This document shows positions 1 to 11,516 of a stretch of 64,000 nucleotides of DNA, piece after piece. Source of the DNA: Apodospora peruviana. Taxonomy: Eukaryota > Ascomycota > Sordariomycetes > Sordariales > Lasiosphaeriaceae. The notes beneath the pieces were generated by a model. It made no database searches. It was given only the letters and a program-made list of their open reading frames with translations, and was not told the origin of the DNA. Made by a program: the position numbers and the translations under genes. The stretch lies in the NCBI GenBank assembly GCA_033439685.1, contig JAUEDM010000001.1:4216001-4280000 (forward strand), given 5' to 3'. Position 1 is the stretch's first letter; each line of letters opens with the position of its first letter.

Positions 1-125
1 CGTGGCGTACTGTTTCCGGTTGAGTCTAGATACAGCATCATAGCATACCTACGTAACAATTTGACAAGTGAGTTTGGTTAACTCAAGTCTCACGATATCT
101 TCTGGTGCTACTGTTGCGCTGACGA

Positions 126-133
126 TTTTAGCC
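126..133 (-). promoter_or_regulatory. possible XlnR/XYR1-type site
   Basis: The minus strand reads GGCTAAAA, which matches the GGCTAA(A) core bound by the xylanolytic activator XlnR/XYR1. It lies about 515 bp upstream of the CE1 esterase start. A single 6-8 base match is expected often by chance, so this rests mainly on context. Confidence 0.25.
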
Positions 134-556
134 TGAAGACGGCACTGCGGAGACTCTATTGATGCCACGCAATGTTCAGGGGATCTTGCCCGGTTTCCTG
201 AGCTTCAAGCATGTTCTTCTAAGGACGAGCCGCTGGACCGGTAGCGCAGGTTCGGGATGCGACCTCAAGTTCTCGGCTCAAACCCACCGACCTGGCCGCA
301 AACAGAAACTCAGACCGGGAATCCGGAGGACATGCCCCTGCCTTGCAGGACATGAGGCTCCACCCGGAGGTGAAGTGTCCGTTGAGCTTTGTTCAGTATG
401 AGTTAGTCGCCATCAACTTGTACCAATCCGAGGCCTGTGGTTCGTTGCAACGCGAAAAGGAGGAGGGGGTACAGACAACAAGACTGTAGTACGAAAGAGA
501 CGATGACACCTCGTGCGGACAAGAATAGGGCAGTGGACCGGGTAGTTGAGGGTTTC

Positions 557-562
557 TATAAG
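557..562 (+). promoter_or_regulatory. TATA-like box of CE1 esterase
   Basis: TATAAG lies about 90 bp upstream of the chosen ATG at 647, a usual distance for a fungal TATA element plus a short 5' leader. Confidence 0.35.
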
Positions 563-646
563 AGTCGTGATCTCCCCTATGCAGAACTATGACTTTAGAC
601 GTTGTTGTCCTTAGTAGGTCCCAGATTCAAGGCAAATACATCCGAC

Positions 647-1848
647 ATGAGGTTCTCAGCACTCGTCTCCGGCCTCGTGGCCCTCGTCTCCTGCCATGTC
701 ACCAGTGCGGCGGCCGAGATTGTCAAGCGCGCCTCGCTGACACAGGTCTCCAACTTCGGGGCCAACACGTCGGGCGTCAAGATGTACATCTACGTGCCCA
801 ACAGCCTCGCCACTAAGCCAGCCATCGTCGTTGCCGTGCACTACTGCACCGGCACCGCGTCGGCCTACTACTCGGGCACGCCGTACGCCCAGCTTGCCGA
901 GCAGTACGGCTTCATTGTCATCTACCCGGAGTCCCCCTACTCGGGTGGCTGCTGGGACGTGTCCTCCCCGGCCTCGCTCACCCACAACGGCGGCGGCAAT
1001 AGCAACAGCATCGCCAACATGGTCACCTACACCATCTCGCAGTACAATGCCGACGCCAGTCGCGTCTTCGTGACCGGGACCAGCTCCGGCGCCATGATGA
1101 CCAACGTGCTCGCGGCCACGTACCCGAACATGTTCAAAGCTGCAAGTGCCTACTCCGGCGTGCCCGCCGGCTGCTTCTACACCGGGACTGTCAACGGCTG
1201 GAACTCGACCTGCTCGAATGGCCAGTCGATCCACACGCAGGCCGAGTGGGCGAACACGGCGCTCAACATGTACCCCGGCTACACAGGCGCGAGGCCAAAG
1301 ATGCTCATCCTGCACGGATCGGCTGATACTACGCTTTATCCTCAGGTATGCAGTTCCACATCCATACCTACCTTTGTTGAATTGTTTATTGACTGAGGAA
1401 ATTATAGAACTGGAACGAGACAATGAAGCAGTGGTCCGGTGTCTTTGGGTACACCTACGGCTCACCCCAAAAGACCCTCGCGCAAACCCCTTCGTCGGCA
1501 TACACGCGATATGTGTACGGCCCTTACCTGGAGGGTATTTACGGGGCCGGCATCGGCCATAGCGTGCCGGTCATGGGTGCGGTAGACATGGAGTGGTTTG
1601 GTATCACGGGCGGTGGTGCCGGCGGCGGTACCACAAGCACTACTACGACCAGTGCTGGCACCACGCTCGTGACATCCTCAACCAAGACTTCGACTTCGGC
1701 CGCAACCACCACTACTGCTGCTGTTCCCGGTGGATGCACGGCTGCTCGCTGGGGTCAGTGCGGCGGGATCGGGTTTACCGGGTGCACAACCTGCGCGAGC
1801 CCGTACACGTGCCAGTTTTCGAATAATTGGTACTCGCAGTGTCTTTGA
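647..1848 (+). CDS. CE1-family feruloyl/acetylxylan esterase with CBM1
   Basis: Secreted carbohydrate esterase predicted to remove feruloyl or acetyl groups from xylan. Exons 647-1345 and 1408-1848 (intron 62 bp, GTATGC...ATAG), 379 aa. I start at ATG 647 because it opens directly into a signal peptide (MRFSALVSGLVALVSC). The catalytic part is of the PHB depolymerase-like esterase fold with the nucleophile in GTSSG (Ser146). A Ser/Thr-rich linker (about 305-340) leads to a C-terminal fungal cellulose-binding module (about 344-379; WGQCGG, then paired Cys, ending WYSQCL). Length and order match fungal FaeB/Axe1-type enzymes with CBM1. I cannot tell feruloyl from acetylxylan esterase by sequence reading alone. 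Together with the GH3 xylosidase at 3844-6379 it suggests xylan use. Confidence 0.9.
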
Positions 1849-2872
1849 GCGGATATTGGTTTCGGGAGGGGGGAGTGAAACGGAGGAAGGTGGCATGCGG
1901 GTGTTGTTAGGGGGGTTTGTAAATACATTTTATATTTTCTGCTTGGAGCTAGTGTACATACCGGATGGGAAAAAAAAAAGCAGTTGTCCACGGCTGGAGG
2001 CTATATCACTAACTAGGACGGGTGAAATCAAAGTAGACTGATGCGAATGTGTACGAGCCCTTCTTGGGTACCTAGCCAGTACGCTAGGTGTCAACGGATG
2101 AGGATAGGTAGGTACTATTGGACCATAAGAAAAAAGATATTGCTGGGAAGGAGACTCAAACATGTACGGAACCGAGACTTGCCTACCGGGTAAGCTAGGC
2201 TGTTGAAAAGATTGTGCTTCGCCGACCGTAGCTGTAGAGAGCCTCCGCGCCGATCCAGAACATGGCTGAGTGGAAGTGGACACGACGTGATCAATACTTC
2301 GTGGCTTCATTTAACATTCTTAATTCTTCTTGATGCCACACCCGGTGTGAATATCAACGACGGAGTGATTCGAAAGGCCAGGCCAGGAGGCTCTATTACA
2401 GCCACTAGAGAAGAAAGTTAGGTTGCGAATACCTTATTAAACTCAATTTAGGTTTAAGGTCAAAACTCGGATCAAAAACAGAAACTAGGGACCTTGGTTG
2501 GCTAGGCAAGTATTACACTAGTCCACAGGGTTCCTGTCATATACTTTCATAAGTGTTAGCTACCAAAGCATAAACCAAATTCTTGACTCAGATAAACCGT
2601 AAATCGCATACACTTAAATAAGATGTGTTGACTCTTCTGCCTTCTGTTCGCTCTCCTGACCATCGTCCATCACTGACAGCAGCATCGAGCACACATACGA
2701 TACGCACACACACATACACACACACATACACACACACACATACACACACACACATACACACACACACATACACACACACATACACAGAACATTTACAACA
2801 AATCTCCTATCAACCAAATTAGTTCAAACCAGCAGACCAACACACCTAGAAAATTCAAGCAAGCAAGTCAGA
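1849..2872. other. intergenic with CA-rich microsatellite
   Basis: Contains the 3' end of the CE1 gene and the leader of the small gene at 2873. Apart from the CA-type microsatellite at 2700-2786 I see nothing coding; frames on both strands are short or are microsatellite translations. Confidence 0.5.
2700..2786. repeat. (CA)n/(CACACATA)n microsatellite
   Basis: An interrupted CA repeat in which blocks of CACACA alternate with CATA. It lies about 90-170 bp upstream of the ATG at 2873, so it is probably in the promoter or 5' leader of that gene. Confidence 0.9.
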
Positions 2873-3259
2873 ATGTGTCAGATCCGCCGCGCGGAATGGT
2901 TCTGCCCCAACTCATACACGGGCGACACCCGCTGTCAAGGGGTCTGCCCCATCACCCGTAAGCCCATACCCTGGGCCGCCTTCTGGAACGAGAAGACGGC
3001 GAACTGCTGCGGCAGCGACATTTACAAAGAAACGTGTTCGGAGTGCCAGGAGTGCAAGGCCGCCGAGGTGAGTCGAGCCCTACAGGAGGCGCGCGAGAAA
3101 GCCAAACGGGAGGCGGACGAAAAAGTTGCATCGGAGGCATCGGGGGCATGGGAGAAAGACGATCGGGAGGCGCGCGATAAAGCCAAACGGGAGACGGGCG
3201 AGATTACTACACGGGAGACATGTGTTGTTGTTGTTGTTGTTGTTGTTGTTATCAATTAA
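2873..3259 (+). CDS. small Cys-rich protein with charged coiled-coil repeats
   Basis: Unrecognised protein of 128 aa from ATG 2873. Residues 1-65 carry ten Cys in C-x(n)-C spacing, suggesting disulfides or metal binding, but there is no signal peptide. Residues about 68-112 are two copies of a charged helical unit (core EAREKAKRE, then EARDKAKRE, each preceded by AWEKD-like residues in the second). The frame then runs into a TTG trinucleotide tract read as poly-Val and stops. A third copy of the same DNA unit follows at about 3305-3375 in another frame, so the 3' end of this model may be wrong (unseen intron) or the gene may be broken by the microsatellite. Function unknown. Confidence 0.5.
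   Translation: MCQIRRAEWFCPNSYTGDTRCQGVCPITRKPIPWAAFWNEKTANCCGSDIYKETCSECQECKAAEVSRALQEAREKAKREADEKVASEASGAWEKDDREARDKAKRETGEITTRETCVVVVVVVVVIN
3222..3250. repeat. (TTG)n microsatellite
   Basis: About nine TTG units at the 3' end of the small Cys-rich gene, read there as consecutive Val codons. Confidence 0.9.
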
Positions 3260-3843
3260 GGTCCTCTGGGCGAAGTCCTACGCACTTACTTGGCGTTGGG
3301 AGGCATGGGTGGCATGGGAGAAAGATGGTGGGGAGGCACGCGAGAAAGCAGCACGGGATGCCGCCGAAGCCGCGGCGGTAACATGTTGGTAGGGGGAGCA
3401 GCGCGTCGACGTCACTCCCGATGATTTACCCAAAGAACGACGGGAGAGACCATGCGAGGACGACAATTCTTTTTTTTTTTCTTTTTTTTTTTTTCTTTTT
3501 GTTTTTCTTCCTTTTTTCAAGAACCACGGGGTGGCAGTCAACCAACGCCTCCACTAGATTGTATCTGAAACCTGAATGCGCCTTACTTACTTTGCCAGGC
3601 GGTATAAGGAAATCAATAGTCAGGTACGGATTACCTAGGTAGGTAGGTACCTATCTATTTCACCTAAACGCATGTTCCGATCTCCCTCATAACATGCGTA
3701 CCTACCTGTATTATTTGGGTTTTAAATACCCGGCATGTCCAATACAAATAAGAAGTCAATGTACTTTCCCAATCCCTTTTCAACGACTGATGTAGGGTAA
3801 TAGTTACTTCACCAAAGGTACCGTATGTACACAAGCATAGAAA
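3260..3843. other. intergenic; relic coiled-coil unit and T-rich tract
   Basis: Holds a third copy of the charged repeat unit of the preceding gene (about 3305-3392, open to a stop at 3390) and an interrupted T tract at 3471-3515. Several short GGTA/TACC-rich stretches (about 3632-3655) follow. No further gene seen. Confidence 0.45.
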
Positions 3844-6379
3844 TTACCCCTTAAACTGCGGGAAACGATCCAGCACAGTCCCACCCTCGTCCCCTCCTGT
3901 CAACTCAAACCCAACCTTACTCCTATCATCCACATCCAGCACCAACTCATACCGTCCAGGATACAGTACCGCATTACCACTCAAATCCGCCCTCGCCAAC
4001 CCGCCCAGCGTAATCTCCATCTCTGCCGTCTTGGTCTCGCCGCTCTTGATCTCCTTCAGTCTCTTATACCCTACCAAAGTCTTGATCGGGTACGGCTTCG
4101 GCCCGTACTCGCCCCTCGCAAAAACCAGCGCGACATAATCCGACATCACGTTCCCCGTGTTGGTCACCACGACCCTCACGTTTCCAAGCGGACACAGATC
4201 CAAATGTGTTGTCGCGGTACAGCCACCAACCAAAGACGGTATCTCATACCCTCCCATCATACCTCCATCGCGCCGCATGCTCAAGGACGTGTTGAAACTG
4301 GTATAATGCAACCCATACCCAAAAGGCAACACATCCCCCCTGAACCACCTATACGTCCGCCCAGGACTTCTCCTGTCCATTGGCCGCAGCGCCATCTCGG
4401 TGAGCGGGACCAGCTCCGTATAGTTGGCCGGATACTGCGTGACGGGTAGGCGTCCAGCCGGCGCAGCTTTCCCGGTAATGATATCGATGATGGCAGTCCC
4501 GCCCGACTGGCCCGGGTAGCCCGCCCACAGCACCGCCGACACGTTCTTGTTGTTGAGGAGTGGCGTATCGTCGACCTGGTCGCCCAGCTGTGAGACGATG
4601 AGCGGCTTTCCTAGTCTGGCGAGGGTCTCGATCAGCGTCAGCTGCGCGGCTGGCCAGGTTATCAGGTCGCGATCTCTGTCTTCTGACGCAATGGATAGGT
4701 CCGTCCCCCCAAAGTAGAGAATTATGTCCGCTTTACTTGCTGCCGAGAGGGCGTTAGTCGTCCACGTGTCTGTCACCGAACCGTTTTGGGCTACCGGCCC
4801 GCCGGTTGCAAGAAAATACGTGACGTTGAGCTGGCGGAGCGCATACTCGGGCGTGTGGAAGTAGGGCGGCGTGCCGGAGTAGCCGCCTAGCATCTGGCGT
4901 CCGGCAGACACCCAGTGGCCGATCAGCGCGGCGCTTTTGTTTTTGAGGGATGATAATGGTAGGATGCTGTCGTCGTTCTTGAGGAGCACGATTCCTTCTG
5001 TCGCGGAGCGTAGCGCAAGATTCTGTGCGACGGGGGTGTTGACGTCCGACCAGCCTATTGAGCGGTACGGATCATTGGAGTCAAGGTAACCGGCACGGAT
5101 GAGGCCCTCGTAGAGCCGACCCAAAGCCGTGTCGATGGTCGATTCGTTGAGGAGGGACTGGTTGTAGGCGCCGACGACGTCGGTGAAGGGCGGGAAACCG
5201 GGCACTTCGCAGACGGTGTCGGTGCCGGATTTGTAGGCGGCCGCGGCTGCTTCGGCGGCGGTTTGGCTGAAGTTGTGGTTGTTGGGGAGGAAGTCCTTTT
5301 CCCACACCGAGTTAGTCAGTCGGTACAATGGTTGGCCACCAGGAAAGGGGGTTACTAGTAGGGTAAGTACCTGAATCGCGTTACAGTCGCTGGTGATAAA
5401 ATTGCTGTGCTCCGTCCAGCCCCAGTGCTCGCGCAGGATGTCGTTCATGAGGTAGGTGCTCGCGCAGGCTGGTGTGCCGTTGAGCGAGTTGTATGAGCAC
5501 ATGATTGAACCGGCCTTGGAGTCTCGCGCGCACTGCTGGAAGGGTGGGAGGTAGTACTCGGACAGGTCCTGGGACGAGACAATGGCGTTGAACTTGTATC
5601 GCGTCATGCCTTTCCACCTCTCCAGGTCGTATGCCGCGTAGTGCTTGCATGTTGCGATTACCTTCCTGATGGCCTGGTTACCTTCCAGACCAGCAACGAT
5701 CGCCTTGGTGTACCCCTTTATTCGGAATGGGTCTTCACCTGGTGTCTATCATGTCCCATTGTAAGCTTCAGCGTACTTGCGAACTATATAAGGGGACAGA
5801 CGAACTTCAGAGCCTCTACCCCATCTGGGATCCTTGAAAGGATTGATGTTGGGCGTCCAAAAATCCAGCCCGGCGAGACCAGCATTAACAAAGGCGCGCG
5901 CCTCGGTGCTGATGACGTTCCCAATGTCATAGATGAGGTCATCGTCAAAGGCAGCCGACATAGTGATGGCGTTGGCAAACGAAGTCGCATAGCCAAACGA
6001 CGCGCCGGTATAGTTGAACGTGACCCCCGGAGAGGCCGCGACTCCGTGAAGAGCTTCATTCCACCATTGGTAGGACGGCAAACCGATTCGCTCGGCGCCG
6101 AGACTATTGCTGTTTGCGCCATCCCTGTTAGAAAACGTCGGGGACAATAATCGGACAACGGATTTGATAGGAAACATACTCGACAAGATTTTTAAGCTTC
6201 TCCGTGATGTTCAATGCCTTGACGAGTGCCGCGGCACGGTCAGACGGCGACGCCTTTATATTGCACGCGGTTGTGTTCGCCAGGAACCCGTGAATGCAGT
6301 CCGGATACTGGAACGCATTCGCGCCGTTGGTGGTGAAGAAGCTTGCCAGATATACCAATGGAAGAGATGGGAGCTTCAT
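3844..6379 (-). CDS. bxl1: GH3 beta-xylosidase, secreted
   Basis: Predicted to release xylose from the non-reducing ends of xylo-oligosaccharides outside the cell. Exons 6379-6180, 6124-5806, 5745-5371 and 5295-3844; 781 aa, the usual length of fungal GH3 beta-xylosidases. The start gives a signal peptide (MKLPSLPLVYLASFF). Family landmarks are QWWNEALHG, DPRWGRG, KHYAAY and the nucleophile motif SDCNAI (Asp293), with a C-terminal fibronectin III-like domain. The first two introns are forced by frame. The third (5370-5296, 75 bp) has no stop and keeps frame; I call it an intron because it starts GTACTT, has CTGACTAAC near its end, and its removal restores the expected NAIQ-DFLPNN junction. 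The symbol follows fungal usage for this family. Confidence 0.93.
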
Positions 6380-7094
6380 GATGGTCGTGGAGCGCCTGGA
6401 CGATCTTACCGAGGATGAGCTTCCGGTGAAGTCCGGAGGAAGCTGATATCTGCTCCTCACGATTCTGCGCAGTTAGCCCAACTGAAGGGGCCGACTTGAC
6501 ACCCAACTGTCACGCCTCCCTATCTGGTAGTTATATCTCATTGCCGGCTTCCGCTTGCTCGTTCTACCAGGATCAAAAACCCACATCCACTTCACATAGA
6601 ATGATGAGCCGATTGTGCCTAGCATCGACTCGGATAAAATAACCTAGCCCGTCAAACGCGTTTTCTGTCCCGCACATCGATATTATGATGGCGAACAGCA
6701 GCTACCTTTTGCGTCATCCATAGGCGTTTCTCCAAAAAAGCCAATCTACGCGGCTTTCACCCCATTGGAGCGACTACCCGCCTGTCTCCCGCTCCTCCTC
6801 CTAGCAACAGAAGGTGCGGAGATTTTATTAGATTCCATGCAAGGGGGAGCGGCCCGCTCAACATCCTCTCGAAGAGGCCTTTTATTCGGGGAATTGGTGA
6901 CGAGCAGTGGTATGTTGTTTGAGAGCTAGAAGCTATAATGGTTAGATAGTACATGCTTCCTCTCCACACGTTGATCAATACTACCGACTACACTGCAGAT
7001 ACGCTCACGCCCGGCTCTTCGCCCGGCAGATAGTATCCGGGGCTAATTCTTATCAGCTCCGCTGCTGACTCTGGACAAAACCGGTCGTGTTGTC
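6380..7094. other. intergenic
   Basis: Promoter side of the GH3 gene and 3' side of the RRM gene. Apart from the GGCTAA site I see no feature; open frames are short. Confidence 0.5.
6473..6478 (-). promoter_or_regulatory. possible XlnR/XYR1-type site of GH3 gene
   Basis: GGCTAA on the minus strand about 95 bp upstream of the beta-xylosidase ATG. A single short match, so weak evidence. Confidence 0.3.
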
Positions 7095-8154
7095 TTAGTT
7101 CCCCCTCCGCCAGTTGTTCGACTCCATGATTACTTTGGTGCGCGCGAAACGCTCGGCCTTCTCCTCCCTGTCATCTTTGGCGACTGGCACGTCGCCGCCG
7201 TCGCCGCTCGAGTCGGCTTGTCGTCTGGCGGGCCGCGGCGATCTCGTGGTGAAAGACCCCAGAGCGGCGCGCGATGGAACACCAGGCTCTTCTGCACCTT
7301 CAGAATCCGGGGTCTCTGGGTCCCTGGGCTTGGCGAGAAAGACACGCAGGAAGCCGCCATCGACCGGCACCTTGTTTGTCGCTTTCATGGCCCTCAGGGC
7401 CTCGTCTTGCGAGCTAAAGTCGACAAAGCAGTAGTGGTGGTTGCCAGGCTTCGTCCTGGTGGATGGGTGCGGCGTGATGCGTTTGCCAATGGCAACGCTT
7501 TGGGTCGCATTAGCCATCAAACATGAAATTTATGTCATCTTAGAAGGGAACTCACATATCAAAGCCGTTAAACAGCGCCCTGATCTCGGCATCGTTTTGC
7601 TCCTGATCAATCATCTTGCCCAAACCGCCAACGTAGAGTCTCCGATTATCAGCACCCATCTTGGCCTCGTCCACGTGCTTCAGAGCGCCGTACGGTCCTT
7701 GCTCGTCTGGCTGAGTCTGGTGCTTATCACCGGTCCAGTCGCCCCAGCGCTGGAACAGGGACCCGGGACGGTGTTGTCCACGGGCAGGTGACGATGTGGC
7801 GCTAGCGTCACCAGAAGGGGCAGCGTAATCACGACGTCTCGGAGAGAAGTCGGCCGTGGCTCTGTTGGTGTTCGTCTTGGGGTGGCAAGGACCGAGCTTA
7901 ACGGGCCTGCCTTGGATGGTGACGCCAGCCAGGGTGACGAGGGCACGTTCTGCCTCGTCACGCGTGGTAAACTCAATGAAGCAGTAGCCGGGGTTGCGAC
8001 CGCTGATTGGGTCGACCGAGATGTGAATCTTGTCATAGCTGAAGCTGGTGGTCTGGAGCAGCGTCTCAACGTCGACGGGTTGGACGCTATACAGAAGATT
8101 GCCCATATAGATGCGTCGGCCCTCGCCCAGGGCGTCGGCTGCTGATGATTGCAT

Positions 8155-8196
<42 letters not shown>

Positions 8197-8214
8197 AGGC
8201 GGGAAGGAATCCAT
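7095..8214 (-). CDS. two-RRM RNA-binding protein with N-terminal poly-Gln
   Basis: Predicted RNA-binding protein. Exons 8214-7556 and 7497-7095 (58-bp intron, GTGAGT...AAAG), 353 aa. A run of 14 Gln encoded mostly by CAG follows MDSFPP. RRM1 covers about residues 34-110 with RNP-2 (IYMGNL) and RNP-1 (GYCFIEF). RRM2 covers about 190-275 with LYVGGL and HYCFVDF; the intron falls inside RRM2 and joining restores it. The tail is charged and Ser/Arg/Gly-containing. Similar fungal proteins are annotated only as RNP-domain proteins; the target RNA is unknown. Confidence 0.85.
8156..8196. repeat. (CTG/CAG)n trinucleotide repeat, coding poly-Gln
   Basis: About 14 uninterrupted CTG units on the plus strand, read on the minus strand as the poly-Gln tract of the RRM protein. 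Its length is likely to vary between strains. Confidence 0.9.
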
Positions 8215-9019
8215 TTTAGCGGTTAATATTTGGGAGTTGATATGATGTTTGTTGGGGATCGTTGTGCAGATCCAACTTCCAAGTTTTGAAGCAATGTGAT
8301 GTTGAATTCTTGATGGCCCACATCAAAGAAAATCTGGACGTCTCAATGTCCACACTTTTGCTGTTTTGGGCAAAGTCCAAACAGAACGGGTCCACATAGC
8401 ATCCCGGGAAGTCCCACGGGGCCGCCCGGCAAACAGTTGTCAGTTTGTGGGATTACTCCACCAAGTAGACCGGTCCAGACTCCAGACTGGAGGTACCTCT
8501 TGGCAGCGAAGATATATAAATTTCCTTAAGAATTTGTACTTCCAAAATGGCTGTCTGAGGACCGGATCCAGAAGGAGAATGGTGACGTTGTTGACGAGTT
8601 TTAGGTTTGCCGGCGCTGTTGTGGCCGTAGGACACACAGATCCAAGTGGAACGATCTAACAGAAATCTCAAAACGTGCTGCCACTTCCAGTTGTTCTGCT
8701 GGTCAACAGGGGCTTCGGTATCCAAGTCGATAGCAAAGACCAAAACCCCCTATCCGAGGTGCCAATTTCAGTTCGAATTACTAATTCCCCAATTCACACA
8801 CCAGAAAGTCTTCGTTATTGACCACAAGATGGGGAAAACGGGTGGTAAAGCACCGAACAACGGCCTCAGGGCGGGGAAAAGGGGGAACAGCGCGGATATG
8901 CACAATCGATGCCATGTCGACTCCGCACGCAAACCCGAAAGCTCGCGACAACCGACGGTACAAATCGAGAGCGGGGAGCTTCTGGGTATCTGAACAACCC
9001 TCATCTGAGTGATCTGGCT
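8215..9019. other. intergenic, divergent promoter
   Basis: Lies between the divergently read RRM gene and oxidoreductase gene, so it holds both promoters. No clear TATA or known site stands out. Confidence 0.45.
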
Positions 9020-10293
9020 ATGGCTACCACTCCTATCAAAGTCGGCATCATCGGCTACGGCTTCTCGACCAACTGTTTCCATCTTCCCTTCATTCTTCCC
9101 AACCCGGAGCTGCAAGTCTACGCATTCTTGCAACGTGCCGCACCCCCTCCTCCCGGTGAAGAGAAGAAAGGATGGGGGCATTGCACTGTCGATTTTCCGC
9201 AGGCGAAGCACTACCGCACAGCCGATGACTTCTTTGCCGATCCGGATATTGAGTTGGTAGTTGTGTGCAGTGGACCGGCGCACTACGAGTTTGGCGAAAA
9301 GGCGTTGCTCGCTGGGAAGCATGGTGAGTGAAAGTTAGGGGCATGGTTTCTGTGAAATGTGAGCTAACATCTGTATGCATAAAGTCGTCGTGGAAAAGCC
9401 CTTTGTCAACACAAGCGCAGAGGCCGACAAGTTCGTTGCCTTGGCCAAGGAGACCGGGAAAGTCCTTACCGCTTTTCATAGTATGTCTTACAAGTACACC
9501 TCCCAAACACAACCCATCGTAGCTCACGACCCTATCTATCTTCGGGTTTCCAGATCGAAGATTTGACAGCGACTTCCGCACCTTGGACCACTTAGTAAGG
9601 CAAGGCGCCCTCGGCGACGTCACCGAAGCCGACCTTCACTTCGACTTCCCCTCTCCCGGCTGGGTATCCGGGTGGAACAGGAAGGCGTACCAGCCCGGCG
9701 AGGGCATGGCGTTCGGTCTGGGAACGCACACCATCGACCAGGCACTGCACCTCTTTGGCCGCCCGGCCTCCGTCACCGGCTTCCTCCGATCCAACAGGGG
9801 CGTGGACAGCGACATCGACGACACCTTCACCATCATCCTGCAGTACTCCGGCGCCCAAAAGAACTTGCTCGTGACCGTCAAGACCAGCATCGTCACGCAC
9901 ATGAAGGACCAGCTGAAGTTCTTTGTTCGCGGAACCGAGGGGACCTACCTCAAGTTCGGCACGTGCCCGCAGGAAAAGAAGGCGATGTCTGCGCCGGGCC
10001 AGCCGGCAACGGATCCTGACTTTGGTAAGGAAGACGAGCGAAATTGGGGGACCCTGACCACGACAACCGAGTTCGATGCCAGCTCTCAGTCTTTCGACGA
10101 GGACTGCAAAAAGTTTATTGGTCAGTACCCGAGTCTGCCGGGCTGGTATAGAGGGTATTATGAGAACGTTGCTGCTGCGATCCGTGGCCGTGAGGAGGTA
10201 GCTGTCAAGCCCGAGACCGCCAGGGACGGGCTGAGGGTTATTGAGCTGGCGAGGGAGTCGCATGAGAAGGGTTGCACTGTGGCTTGGTATTGA
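9020..10293 (+). CDS. Gfo/Idh/MocA family NAD(P)-dependent oxidoreductase
   Basis: Predicted cytosolic dehydrogenase of a sugar, polyol or related compound. Exons 9020-9323, 9385-9480 and 9554-10293 (introns 61 and 73 bp), 379 aa. The N-terminal Rossmann fold opens with VGIIGYGFS. The family motif EKPF follows in VVVEKPFVN, and after the second intron comes NRRFDSDF, then a C-terminal substrate domain with GTHTIDQ, where His-Asp are the usual catalytic neighbours. Both introns are needed to keep frame and give canonical family sequence. Closest known layout is the fungal YMR315W/Yhi-like oxidoreductases; the substrate cannot be read from sequence. Confidence 0.88.
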
Positions 10294-10572
10294 TGCACTT
10301 TTTGGGCATAAGTGGTAGATGGCAGACCAAATGCTCAATTTTGTTGGTGTAAGGATGGATGTTGAAGGGAGATAAAACAAAGTCCCCGCCAAAATTCCGC
10401 TTCCCCTGATGTCTGTGGGCTGTGCCAATCAACTTTCAAGGTTGATGATAGATAATAGAACTTGGGGGGTGTATGTTCATAATGAACGGTGGCCTTCGAC
10501 GCCCTTCGTCATTACCGGCCCTTCCCAAACCAAGGTCAACGCTTTGAGAGCAGAAGAACCAATATGGGCTGC

Positions 10573-11516
10573 TTATGGAAACGTCAACCCGACATGGATC
10601 GCCGGTTCGTCGATGTTGTTATTCTTATATCTGATCTCATGGTAAGAATTCAACATGATTCCTTTGGAAAATTAGAAGAAACCCACGTCAAGATGCCCAT
10701 AGCTCCGGGTGCTAGCATGATAGAGAGCTGCATGTCGACAGGAAAGCTCAACCACCTCTTCACAAACGCTCGGAGGATGAGGCCGTGTGACAACTGATAT
10801 ACAGTTATTTCCCGTCACCCTTGTGGTCCAGTCTTGACCAGTTGAGAGAACAGAAACGTACCAATACAATATCAGCGGGTCGTTCGGCCTCCATACCCGC
10901 CCACTGGATGTCCTGAATCTCCGAGATAAGTCTGTCCAGCCGCCGCGTGACCTGCTGCATGGACCTGGACCACGAACACATTGCATTCAACGTAAGTTTG
11001 TTTCTAACAGAGGAGACAGGAGAGCGACCCACTCGCCGCCCTCACACCCATCCCTCCAAACACTCCACTCCTGCTCGGCGTCCAAACCCCACTCTTTCCT
11101 CAGAGCCTTGGTCTCAGCAGCCGTAAGACCTTCGTAGTCGCCGTAGTCCCACTCAGCAATACCGTCGGTGATTCTAAGGAAACCAGGATAGATGGGCAGA
11201 TCCTCCTCCGGAAAGAGGCACTGCAAGGTCTGCTGGGCACGCTCGCGCGGGCTCACGAAGACGCGGACGACGCGTTCCGGGTCGACGAGTTTTCCGGTCC
11301 CGACCAGATGAGTCGCTGTCGGAGTGACCTGCTCGATGCCGTGCTCCGTGAGGGGAACGTCGGTGACGCCTGTCTGGCGGCCGAGTTTGGCCCATTCGGT
11401 CTCGCCTGGGACAAGACATTTCTTAGCAAATTGCTGGTATGAAGGTAGGTGAAAGTTTACGTACCGTGTCGGAAGAAAAAGACGCGAGGCGTCAGGTTAT
11501 CGGCGTCTCGAGACAT
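10573..11516 (-). CDS. histidine phosphatase, SHB17-like (sedoheptulose-1,7-bisphosphatase type)
   Basis: Exons 11516-11465, 11405-11033, 10964-10862, 10793-10687 and 10630-10573; 230 aa after removing four introns (59, 68, 68 and 56 bp). Joining gives one continuous phosphoglycerate mutase-like protein. The phosphate-pocket motif FFRHGETEW (His17 and Arg16) straddles intron 1. SPRERAQQT, WDYGDYEG and a second catalytic His in LLSHGLILR follow, with the C-terminal NNNIDEPAIHVG. The block GRQTGVTDVPLTEHG is typical of yeast SHB17, which makes sedoheptulose 7-phosphate in the riboneogenesis branch of the pentose phosphate pathway. Substrate is inferred by family only. Five exons in under 1 kb make this the most intron-dense gene of the window. 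Confidence 0.85.

Larger units (their letters stand above)
1..646. other. intergenic, upstream of CE1 esterase
   Basis: I see no gene here. It is the promoter side of the CE1 esterase. It holds a possible XlnR/XYR1-type box (126-133) and a TATA-like box (557-562), listed separately. The short open frames in this stretch lack coding character. Confidence 0.5.

Noticed and set aside
656..1501. 281-codon minus-strand frame under the CE1 esterase
   Set aside because: Mirror of GC-rich codon use on the coding strand; Arg/Gly/Val-rich, no domain.
2700..2786. CRISPR-like array
   Set aside because: Plain CA microsatellite without spacers, and the genome is eukaryotic.
3632..3655. Telomere-like GGTA repeats
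   Set aside because: Short GGTAGGTA/TACC stretches recur across the window and do not match TTAGGG.
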